This document shows, piece after piece, positions 32,602 to 40,229 of a stretch of DNA of 64,000 bases. This stretch comes from Streptomyces griseofuscus (GTDB lineage Bacteria > Actinomycetota > Actinomycetes > Streptomycetales > Streptomycetaceae). Made by a program: the position numbers and the translations under genes. The notes beneath the pieces are model-generated. The model worked only from the letters and a program-made list of their open reading frames with translations. It was not told the DNA's origin and searched no databases. The stretch spans positions 310,001-374,000 of the forward strand of contig NZ_CP051006.1 of the NCBI RefSeq assembly GCF_014673495.1. The letters run 5' to 3'. Each line of letters starts with the position of its first letter. The first letter of the stretch is position 1.

Positions 32602-34040
32602 CCCACTGCCCCGCCGGCCGGGGTGGTCCGTGACGCGGCCTGGTCCGCCCGTCCGGCGCTGAGGAGTTCCGGATGGTGGTCGCAGAGGTAGGGCCGCAGC
32701 AGCCGGAGAGTGTCGGCGAACGCCGCGGCGAAAGCGTCCACAACCGGTGCCTCGGTCACGATGTGCTGACACATCAGCCCGTGCCGCGCCGTCAGGAACC
32801 CCTCATTGAGCAAGTGCAGGTGCACGAGCGCCCGCAGCTGGTCCCTCCCCTTACGGGCTGCCACGGTGTCCGCGGCGGCCCGCGGCGGCTGCGCTCCGAA
32901 ATGGAAGTAGCTCATACCGCCCTCACCGATGGCCTTTCCGACAACACCTGCCTCCTGGGCTGCCGCGTCCAGACCGCAGCGCAGCCTGTCACCGAGACGG
33001 TCGAGGTATGCGACCTCGGCGGCCCCAAAGCTCTCCAGTGCGGCGATGCCGGCGGCCAGGGAAAGACTGTTCCCGCCGAACGCGCTGGCGTGGTACAGCG
33101 GTCGCGGCCGCGCAGGGTCGAAAATGGACATGATGTCCGCGTTCCCTCCGAAGACCCCGAGGGGCATACCCCCTCCCACGATCTTGCTGAAGGTACTGAG
33201 GTCGGGCCGCAGCCCGTGTTTGACCTGCCAGGGGCCCAGCCGGAAAGTGGCACACTCGTCGAAGATCAGCACGACTCCGTCCTGCGCGGTGAGCCGCCTC
33301 ACCTCTTCCAGATACCCGGGGCGGGCGGGGATGCCGCCGCCCACCCCGAGCACCGGCTCCACGATTAACCCGGCCACCCGTCCGCGAAGGCGGGACAACA
33401 CGTCTTTGACGGCTTCCGTTTCGTTGTAGGGAACGGCCACCACGGATTCCAGCACGCTCTCCGGCACTCCGGGGGCCAGGTCTGCCGCAGGCAGGTCGGG
33501 GAGCAACTGGTCATGCGTCGCCCCGCCGGACAGGAAGGCGCTGACGTGACCCCAGTCGTGCGTTCCGTGGTAGCCGCCGTCGATCTTGATGATGATGTCC
33601 CGGCCGGTATACGCACGGGCCGTCCGTAGTGCCCACATAGTGGCTTCGGTGCCCGAGTTGCAGTACCTCAGGCGTTCAAGGGACGGTACGCGGTCGCGCA
33701 TCAGCTCGGCGTGCCGGTACTGGAGAGCGCTGGGTCCTCCCAGAGCCGTACCCTGCTCGATCTGGCGGTGGACGGCCCGTGTCAGCTCCGGATGGTTGTG
33801 TCCGTGGGTGAGGGCGCCGTAGTTGGCCACCAGGTCGTGATACCAGCGGCCGTCGAGATCTTGGACTCGCGCACCCTCACCGCGCTGGAAGTACAGCGGG
33901 TGAGGCGCGTACGTGGTCATCGTGCGTGTGTCACCTCCGGGCAGGGAACTCGCCGCCCTGGCGAAAGCCCGTGCCGAGGCAGGACTCAATGCCCGGTAAC
34001 GTTCTGCGATGTGCTCAGCCCTATTCCGGCCGGTTGTCAT
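32598..34040 (-). CDS. Class III PLP enzyme, glutamate-1-semialdehyde aminomutase-like
   Basis: A 480-residue class III aminotransferase/aminomutase. NSGTEATMWALRTAR, the PLP-contacting FDECATFR and Schiff-base K286 in TFSKIVGGGMPLG match GSA-aminomutase relatives, which in biosynthetic clusters often move or transfer amino groups. It is too divergent from HemL (FDECATFR for FDEVMTGFR) to be the tetrapyrrole enzyme. Codon 225 is TTA (33366-33368), the rare leucine codon read by the bldA tRNA in Streptomyces, so translation of the operon may be tied to development. It lies 44 bp after the dioxygenase gene. Confidence 0.88.
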   Translation of the reverse strand: MTTGRNRAEHIAERYRALSPASARAFARAASSLPGGDTRTMTTYAPHPLYFQRGEGARVQDLDGRWYHDLVANYGALTHGHNHPELTRAVHRQIEQGTALGGPSALQYRHAELMRDRVPSLERLRYCNSGTEATMWALRTARAYTGRDIIIKIDGGYHGTHDWGHVSAFLSGGATHDQLLPDLPAADLAPGVPESVLESVVAVPYNETEAVKDVLSRLRGRVAGLIVEPVLGVGGGIPARPGYLEEVRRLTAQDGVVLIFDECATFRLGPWQVKHGLRPDLSTFSKIVGGGMPLGVFGGNADIMSIFDPARPRPLYHASAFGGNSLSLAAGIAALESFGAAEVAYLDRLGDRLRCGLDAAAQEAGVVGKAIGEGGMSYFHFGAQPPRAAADTVAARKGRDQLRALVHLHLLNEGFLTARHGLMCQHIVTEAPVVDAFAAAFADTLRLLRPYLCDHHPELLSAGRADQAASRTTPAGGAVG

Positions 34041-34084
34041 GTGCCGTCTCCCTCAGCGTGTCTTTGGTTTGCTTGTTCGTTCCC

Positions 34085-35509
34085 TCACCACGGAGGAGCC
34101 CCCGACGGCAGCCCAGACCGGGCCTGCCACAGGTCCGGGAAGAAGCGGTGCTCAGCCGACTTCCGCAGCCAGTCGACTCCGGTGGTGCCGCCGGTGCCGC
34201 GTTTGTTGCCGATGGTTCGCTCCACCAGAAGCAGGTGGAGCGAACGCCAGCCGCTGAAGGCGTGGGCGACATCCATGAGCGTCTCGGCGAGCCGGAACAG
34301 GTCGCTCGACGGGCCGTACTCCTGGTAGACGAGGGCCCACGCCTGGCGCGCGGCCGCTGTGTCCCAGCCGCCGTCGGCACCTCGATGTACGGTCAGGATG
34401 CCGCGCCGGTACAGCAGCCCCAGTGCCTCGTCGTAGAGGCTGCTCGAGTGCAGGGCACGATGGACGGACTCGGACACGCCGGCCACACCCGCGTACCGGC
34501 GCGCCAGGGCCGCTGATTTTCTACCGAGCGCGAATTCCAACATGCGATACATATAGGAATCGATACCGGAAGCCGATCCTAGACTTCCCCGGAAAGCATT
34601 GAACTCTGCCGGCGATATCCCGGACAGGACGTCCCATGTCCGTGCCAAAACCCCTAAAGCAGTGGCTGCCCGACGGAGGTTCCATACCGCTTCATCGACC
34701 CGGTCGACAACAAGGGCCAGCCGCGCGGCCGAGACCTCTTCGTACACGAGCTTGAAGAACAGCTCCTTCGCCTGGCCGACCAGATAGAAGGTCATCTCGG
34801 CAGGATGGGCGGTGCGTGGCCGCTGGAGCGAGAGCAGAGTGTCGATGCTTTGGTAGTCGATGTATGCACTCGTCGGAGCTCCACCCGCCTTCGCCGATTT
34901 ATAAAGATCGACAAATCGCTGCGGGAGATGAGCGGCAGAGCGGACGTCGGCGTAGTGGTCGCCGAACCGGCGATCATATTCGCTAAAATGCCGGGCATCG
35001 CCGTGCAGGAACAGGATGTCATGCAACGACATGCGGCGGATGGCGAACAGCGGTTGAGGTGCCCTGGAGACCGCGAATCCGGGGTTCCACACGGAGGGTT
35101 CCGGACAATCGGGGTGGAACTGTCCGATCATCAGACCACGCCGCACCGCTTCTCCCTTCACGTGGCGCTGCGCCTCGTCGAGCAGGGGCCAGTGATGATC
35201 GGGCATGTCGCGCAGGACGGTGACCAGCGACGCGATGGACTCCTTTCCCTCGGGCCACACGCGTCCATCGTAGGATTCGATCTGACAGCGCATTTGGTCG
35301 GCTATCCCCGCCCAGCCGGCGGCGCTGTCATACCCGACCGATTCGACGTGCAGGGTTTTTGCCCGTAGAGCGGGTACCACGAACGGGCAGACATTCCCTT
35401 CTCGGCCCAAGTCTTGGTGAGGGCGCGCCAAAAACCCGGTGAGCCACGCCCGAACGTCACCGATCTCATTGATCCCGTGCTCTTCAGAACTTGATGTGGC
35501 GTCACTCAT
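34085..35509 (-). CDS. Tryptophan 2,3-dioxygenase fused to an N-terminal DUF6875-like domain
   Basis: A 474-residue two-domain protein. Residues 1-195 resemble DUF6875 (RAWLTGFLARPHQDLGREG, then CPFVVPAL). Residues about 215-465 are tryptophan 2,3-dioxygenase: ELFFKLVYEEV, R307 in FRGSLGSASGIDS, heme-ligand H425 in WRSLHLLLVER and the GTGGTTG loop. The distal-pocket histidine of the usual HQ motif is glycine here (LVGQAKE, G245). It would open tryptophan to N-formylkynurenine. ATG 35509 follows GGAGAGG. It heads the operon. Codons such as AGA, AAA, TTT and TAT are frequent, unlike its neighbours, suggesting transfer. Confidence 0.85.
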   Translation of the reverse strand: MSDATSSSEEHGINEIGDVRAWLTGFLARPHQDLGREGNVCPFVVPALRAKTLHVESVGYDSAAGWAGIADQMRCQIESYDGRVWPEGKESIASLVTVLRDMPDHHWPLLDEAQRHVKGEAVRRGLMIGQFHPDCPEPSVWNPGFAVSRAPQPLFAIRRMSLHDILFLHGDARHFSEYDRRFGDHYADVRSAAHLPQRFVDLYKSAKAGGAPTSAYIDYQSIDTLLSLQRPRTAHPAEMTFYLVGQAKELFFKLVYEEVSAARLALVVDRVDEAVWNLRRAATALGVLARTWDVLSGISPAEFNAFRGSLGSASGIDSYMYRMLEFALGRKSAALARRYAGVAGVSESVHRALHSSSLYDEALGLLYRRGILTVHRGADGGWDTAAARQAWALVYQEYGPSSDLFRLAETLMDVAHAFSGWRSLHLLLVERTIGNKRGTGGTTGVDWLRKSAEHRFFPDLWQARSGLPSGAPPW

Positions 35510-36239
35510 GAAGTGCCTCTCCAGCGAATCGCAGCGCCAGTGCCAATCGCGGATCCGGGTGCCCGTGTGCCGATGCGCCAGTCTCGGTACCTTCGGTACG
35601 GCACCAGGCACTTAAGTCCTGCCGGGCGGGAGGGCGACGAAAGCTGACTTCTCATTCGAGCGCATCCGCACGCCGATCGATCACGCCTGGGTGCCGGAGC
35701 GCGCACAGGGGAGAGTTCGGCCACTCGGGCCCCTTGAAAACTCGGCGCCTCTGGCACCGAAAAAGCGCTCTGGGTCATTGTATGGAAGGCCTCACCGTTG
35801 CCTCATTCCTTGAAAATTTTGCACCACTAGAATGTGCTCACGAACCGCCGGATAGGTGCTCAGCCGTAATCCCACTCCCGCATGACGCGATGCCCCTGAA
35901 GCCAGCCGCTCCCGCGAGATGTTCAGGCCAGTCGCTGCGGCCTACGGCCTCGCCAACCTCCGCTCCCGCGCACCGCCGGCCACCGATCCGGTGACGGCGC
36001 GTCAGTTCGCCAAGGTCGCCACGAGATCGCCTCGATGCCGCTCGGCGCCCCTGTCCGTGAGCCCGGGCACGACCGGGCGGTGTCGGTCACCTCGCCGAAT
36101 CCGGGAAGTCCCCCGCGCACGGGACGACCACCCCCGGCGCCACAGCGTCGCCCGCGCAGCGCTGCACCCTCGCCCACGGCCACCTGGCGGCGGCGATGGA
36201 CCAGGGCCACTCGGTCGCGATCGGCACATCGCCCGCCGC
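35510..36239. other. Leader region of the dioxygenase operon and decayed DNA
   Basis: Direct repeats CGGTAC at 35585-35590 and 35594-35599 (9-bp period) lie 76 bp before the dioxygenase start and may be regulatory. A short AT-rich patch occurs at 35780-35860. No Trp-codon-rich leader peptide is seen. From about 35900 the sequence resembles decayed transposase N-terminal DNA, but too weakly to annotate. Confidence 0.4.
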
Positions 36240-36475
36240 GATGTCCGGTTGTACGGCTGGAGACATCGACTGGCTGATCCAGATCGACTCATCCGTCGTC
36301 CAAGACCTCAGCCGGTCCCGAGGCGGCCGGCGTCACGACGGCGTCTGCGCACGCCCGCTTCTCGAACGGATCCGAGCACTCCGCACCGGTCGGGACCGAC
36401 CGCGCTGCCGACAGGGCCACCTGGTCGCGGACGATGACAATGCCTCCCGCGCCTGTCTCCGCAAGCCGCGGCATC
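36240..36475 (+). pseudogene. IS5-family transposase fragment
   Basis: DIDWLIQIDSSVV is the first-Asp region (VDSTIVRAHQ type). LLERIRALRTGRDRPRCRQG with VADDDNASRACLRK matches the second-Asp region (RPDRVLADKAYSSRA type). Several key residues have changed and the frame then runs directly into IS630-like sequence, so the fragment is dead. Confidence 0.55.
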
Positions 36476-37020
36476 AGCCACACCGGCTGGAGCTTCCCGG
36501 CGCCCGTCCGCCACGCGATCGCGCGGGACGAGAACGTAGTGGTCGGCCTGGTGAGGAAGATGTGGCCCCGGCTAAAGGAACCGCGGCGACCCTCGATGCC
36601 TGGCTCGTCTTCGAGGACGAGGCACGGCTTCTCGATGGCGCCGCCGGCCATCCGCATCTGCTCCCGCCGGGTCGCCGCCCTCGTCTGTCATAAAGCCGGG
36701 AATCCTTGAGTGATCTACCGGCCCTCCCCCGACAACCGGCCCGATGGGGCAAAAGCTTCTCCTGGAAGGAATGCCGCGACCTCATCCAGAGCGCCCGCCA
36801 CCAACTCGGCGGGCCTATTGCGCCGGTCCGGGACAGCCTCCACACACACTTGACCGCCGGCATGCGCCGCTACGTCACCGACCGCGACTGGCTCACCGTC
36901 TTCCAACTGCCGCCCTGCGCACCGGCCCTCGACCCGGTCGAGGGCGCCTGGTCCGTGCTGCGGCGCACCACTGCGGCCGGGCGAGCCTTCGCCGGCCTAC
37001 GCCATCATCACCACCGACAC
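36475..37020 (+). pseudogene. IS630-family transposase, frameshifted
   Basis: Pieces in successive frames: SHTGWSFPAPVRHAIARDE, DAWLVFEDEA, then after shifts SWKECRDLIQSARHQLGGPI and RDWLTVFQLPPCAPALDPVE. These match the DDE domain of IS630/Tc1-type transposases, including the final DPVEG Glu. At least two frameshifts break it. No terminal repeats or TA duplication could be placed. Confidence 0.7.
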
Positions 37021-37420
37021 GACGTCAACTGCTCGACCCGCGGTGCCGGACGGGTGCGCCGAAGTACTGGGCGATCGCCTCGGCCCGACCCGAAACACCG
37101 AACTTCCGGTGGTCGGGCAACTTGGACTCAGGGGCCGAGCAACGCACAGATGCAGCGAGAACGGTGCTTGCCCGGCCGTGGAGCACGCGCGCGGCAGCCG
37201 TCGATGCCGTGGTGGCGCGGCGGCCAGTCCGTTGGCCGAAGGGCCTCGGCGAGTCGGGGCGAACCGGGAGTGGGTGACGGCTGACCAGGGTTCGACGACA
37301 CGGTCTGGAGCCTGGGGTCGAGTCCTCCTGCGGCTTGTCAGGGGTGTGTAACAAGCACATGTGACCTGTGAGAAACCGGGTTCCAGTGTGATGAACTGCG
37401 GATTCCTGGGGAACTCCCCC
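37021..37420. other. No gene recognised
   Basis: About 400 bp between the IS630 relic and the small secreted protein gene. It presumably contains the promoter of the latter; no clear box is visible. Confidence 0.4.
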
Positions 37421-37441
37421 AGCACACAAGTGTTTTGTGCT
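37421..37441. promoter_or_regulatory. AGCACA-N9-TGTGCT inverted repeat before the small secreted protein gene
   Basis: AGCACA (37421-37426) and TGTGCT (37436-37441) form an inverted repeat that ends 23 bp before ATG 37465. Its position fits an operator or a leader hairpin. Confidence 0.4.
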
Positions 37442-37464
37442 CAGAGACCGAAATGGAGCGAAGA

Positions 37465-37707
37465 ATGCGCAACACCCTCAAGAAGGCCGTAGTCGTCGGT
37501 GCCAGCGTCTTGGCGTTCTCCGGCGTCGCTGCCGGCGCGGCTCAGGCGGCGCCGCGACAGGGCGCGGACATTCCCGGCAAGGGCCCCCTCCAGGAATGCA
37601 CCAACTGGGGTAACGCCCTTCAGGCCAACGGGACGATCGTGGGATTCGCCTGCATGGAGGATGAAGGCGGCAACTCGTGGGAGCTGACCCCCTACTACGC
37701 CAACTGA
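37465..37707 (+). CDS. Small secreted protein of unknown function
   Basis: An 80-residue preprotein: basic MRNTLKKA, hydrophobic core VVVGASVLAFSGVAAGAA and a cleavage site after AQA. The mature part is only about 50 residues and holds two cysteines (LQECTNW, GFACMEDE) that could form one disulfide; it ends in an aromatic ELTPYYAN. ATG 37465 follows GGAGCGAAGA; an earlier in-frame ATG at 37435 has no site. I recognise no family. The size and single disulfide recall secreted peptide inhibitors or signals, but no motif supports either. Confidence 0.7.
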   Translation: MRNTLKKAVVVGASVLAFSGVAAGAAQAAPRQGADIPGKGPLQECTNWGNALQANGTIVGFACMEDEGGNSWELTPYYAN

Positions 37708-37916
37708 CCCTTGGCGCCTCGGCTGTCACCGAAGCGGTCACACTCGGTGAGGGCCCAGTCCAGAAGGACGAAGCCGAGATCGTGCTCACGCGGGGACTTC
37801 GTCCCTGGGCCCGGTCGGCGAGGAGGCCGGTGACGCCCGTGACGTCGGCAGGGGGAACGCTGACGGACGTACCCAAGGCAGCGATTCTGTGCCCGCCGTA
37901 AGGGAAGCTCGGCGCG

Positions 37917-37942
37917 ATGCCCCAGGCAGAAGCCTGGGGCAT
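37917..37942. terminator. Strong 11-bp stem-loop
   Basis: ATGCCCCAGGC (37917-37927), loop AGAA, GCCTGGGGCAT (37932-37942). It lies about 210 bp after the small secreted protein gene and just before the converging LysR relic. Confidence 0.65.
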
Positions 37943-37970
37943 CTGCGTTCACGAGTCAGGCGGGCCGCCC

Positions 37971-38936
37971 TCAACCGGTGGACGAACCGATTCGGCATGC
38001 GCCGCGGTTCCGAGTGCTCGGGACCGCGCGCACTCTTCGCTCTGTCATCATCACGTCGCCTCCCGTGCCCGCGCCCGTGCCGAGTCCGCGCTGATCCGGT
38101 CCGCCAGGGTGTCCCGGGAGCCGACGCCGCGTCCCGGCGGCTCGCTTCCATGACGCGGCGTCACCTGTGCGCAGTATGGGGCCGGAGCCGGTCGTCGAGT
38201 CGGCACCGACGTCGGGGCAGTTCTTCCGGATGGTGTCGGGGAAGGCGCGCAGCACCGGGGAGTGATCGCGGGACGCGAAGGACAGGATGAGACCGGGCGG
38301 GGGTCTGCGCGGGGTCACCTCACAGAACCGCACGCCCAAACGCGGGACCGCCCTCATGCGGGACGGCCCCAGGCCGACGCCCAAGCCGGAGGCGGCGAGG
38401 CCGATGATCGTGTGTACGTCCCTCGCGACGGTCGCGCCGCTGAGAGCCGAGGAGTCCATGCCGAGCAGGGTGCGCAGTCCGGCGACCACGGCGCGCTCGT
38501 CCTCGCCGGCCGACACGATCAGCGGCTGTGTCAACCGGGCCGCTGCGGCTGGTCGCCATCTCGTGCAGTTCCAGTCTCACGTCGGGCCGTTCACGACCGA
38601 ACCGGCCCAGGACGCCCGGCAGCAGGTCGAGCAGGGCCGAGGCGATCAAGCCGAGGCGCAGGCGTCCTGTCTCGCCGCGCGCGGCGCGGCCCGCGTCGAC
38701 CGTGGCCGCCGCCACCTCGTCGAGCGCCCGGCGTGCCCGCGCGAGGAACGCCTCACCGGCGGCGGTGGGCAACACTCCCTGACGGGTGCGGTCGAAAAGC
38801 CGGGCCCCGGCCTCGCGCTCCAGGTCGGCGGTCTGCTTGGACAGCGGCGGCCGCGCGATGCCCAGCGCGCCGGCCGACCGGCGCAAGTGTTCGTGCGCGG
38901 CGAGAGCGACCGCGTACCGCAGGTGTCGCCTCCACG
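37971..38936 (-). pseudogene. LysR-family regulator, frameshifted
   Basis: The N-terminal winged helix (HLRYAVALAAHEHLRRSAGA, ARPPLSKQTADLE) begins just after a GTG-GAG that is out of frame by one base. The frame shifts again near 38535, from LELHEMATSR into LIVSAGEDERAVVAGLR, and about 40 residues of the effector domain are missing at that join. The effector C-terminus then reads to the end. It sits divergent from the alpha/beta hydrolase gene, as LysR regulators often do, so that gene has probably lost its regulator. Confidence 0.75.
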
Positions 38937-39049
38937 ACCCACCCTTCGTCGACGTCCCCTCGGCTGCTGGCAATACCTCAGAGATATCGCCAAGCCGCCT
39001 ACCGGATCTAGGAATGGATGGCGCTGTGGATCCTGTCTGGAATGGAGCC

Positions 39050-39895
39050 ATGAAGAACGTCTCTCTGACCGACACCGTCTTCGTCTTCGTGCACGGTGCC
39101 TGGCACGGCTCCGGACAGTGGGCGGCGACGCAGCGCGTGCTGGCCGGACTGGGCGCCGCGAGCGTGGCCGTCGACCTGCCGGGGCACGGCTTCGACGCCC
39201 CCCTGCCCACCGGATACCTGCTGCCCGGTCAGCCGGGCCTGCTGACCGAGAGGTCGCGGCTCGCCTCCTTGACGATGGACGACTGTGCCGAGACCGTACA
39301 GAGCGTCCTGCGCCAGGTGCGTCACCATCGCACTGTCGTGCTCGTCGCGCACAGCGCGGGCGGCGGTCCCGCCTCCCTGGCCGCGGAGCGGGCGCCCGAA
39401 CTGGTGGACCGGATCGTCTACCTGTCCGCGTTCGTCCCGGGCGGGCGGCCGCGGTTCTACGACTACCTGGGCGCACCCGAGAACGCCACCGCGCTGGGCA
39501 AGGACCTGAACCTCGGCGACCCCGAGGCCCTGGGCGCCGTACGGATCAATCCGCTCTCACCGGACCCCGCCTACCTCGACGAACTACGGGAGACCCACTA
39601 CCACGACACCCCCCTGGACCGCTTCGACCGGTGGCGGTCCGCGCTGAGCCCTGACCTGCCCCTGGCGATCGCGACGACTCCGGTCGCCCTGACCGCGGCA
39701 CGGTGGGGACGAATTCCACGGACGTTCCTGCGCTGCGCCGAGGACCGGGCGCTGGCACCGGCCGCGCAGGACCTGATGATCGCGGAAGCCGACCGGGCCT
39801 TCCCCGGCAACCCGTTCACCGTGCGTACCCTGCCCGGCAGCCACAGCCCGTTCGCCGCCCGGCCACGCGAACTGGCCGCGGCCCTCGCCACATGA
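39050..39895 (+). CDS. Alpha/beta hydrolase
   Basis: A 281-residue alpha/beta hydrolase. HGAWHGSGQW is the oxyanion-loop region, the nucleophile serine is in AHSAGG, the acid in RCAEDRA and the catalytic His in PGSHSPF. It resembles the salicylate-esterase/hydroxynitrile-lyase-like group by the HGAWHG start. ATG 39050 follows GGAG. It is a single gene, divergent from a broken LysR regulator. Substrate unknown. Confidence 0.85.
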   Translation: MKNVSLTDTVFVFVHGAWHGSGQWAATQRVLAGLGAASVAVDLPGHGFDAPLPTGYLLPGQPGLLTERSRLASLTMDDCAETVQSVLRQVRHHRTVVLVAHSAGGGPASLAAERAPELVDRIVYLSAFVPGGRPRFYDYLGAPENATALGKDLNLGDPEALGAVRINPLSPDPAYLDELRETHYHDTPLDRFDRWRSALSPDLPLAIATTPVALTAARWGRIPRTFLRCAEDRALAPAAQDLMIAEADRAFPGNPFTVRTLPGSHSPFAARPRELAAALAT

Positions 39896-40229
39896 ACCCG
39901 GAACTGAGATGCCGGCCGTGGTGGTGAAGGCGCGGGTGTAGCCGCCGACGGCGATGACGGCATGGACGGGGGCGAGACCGGTACCCGGGGCCGCCCGTAC
40001 TGGGCGTGGAGCGAGCTCTCTCTGCGATCCAAGCCCGCGGGCCGCCCACTGACCGGATTCACGTGGGGCGGTCGTGGTGTTCGGCGAGGTGGTCGAGGCG
40101 GACGGCGTCGAGGTCGACACCATCCGCCTGGACGTGCTCGCTCTCTTCGACGACGGACGTCTGGCCCTGCGCAGCCGGTAGAGGCGGCCGCCCCGGTGGC
40201 CGGCGCCCAGCGCCGTGCTCGGCATTGCA
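39896..40229. other. No intact gene; possible short remnant
   Basis: Near 40075-40181 the plus strand reads VVFGEVVEADGVEVDTIRLD then LALFDDGRLALRSR and a stop. It looks like the tail of a small SnoaL/cupin-type protein without any start. Nothing else is supported. Confidence 0.35.

Noticed and set aside
35510..35780. Possible tryptophan attenuator before the dioxygenase operon
   Set aside because: No leader peptide with tandem Trp codons and no competing hairpins were found.
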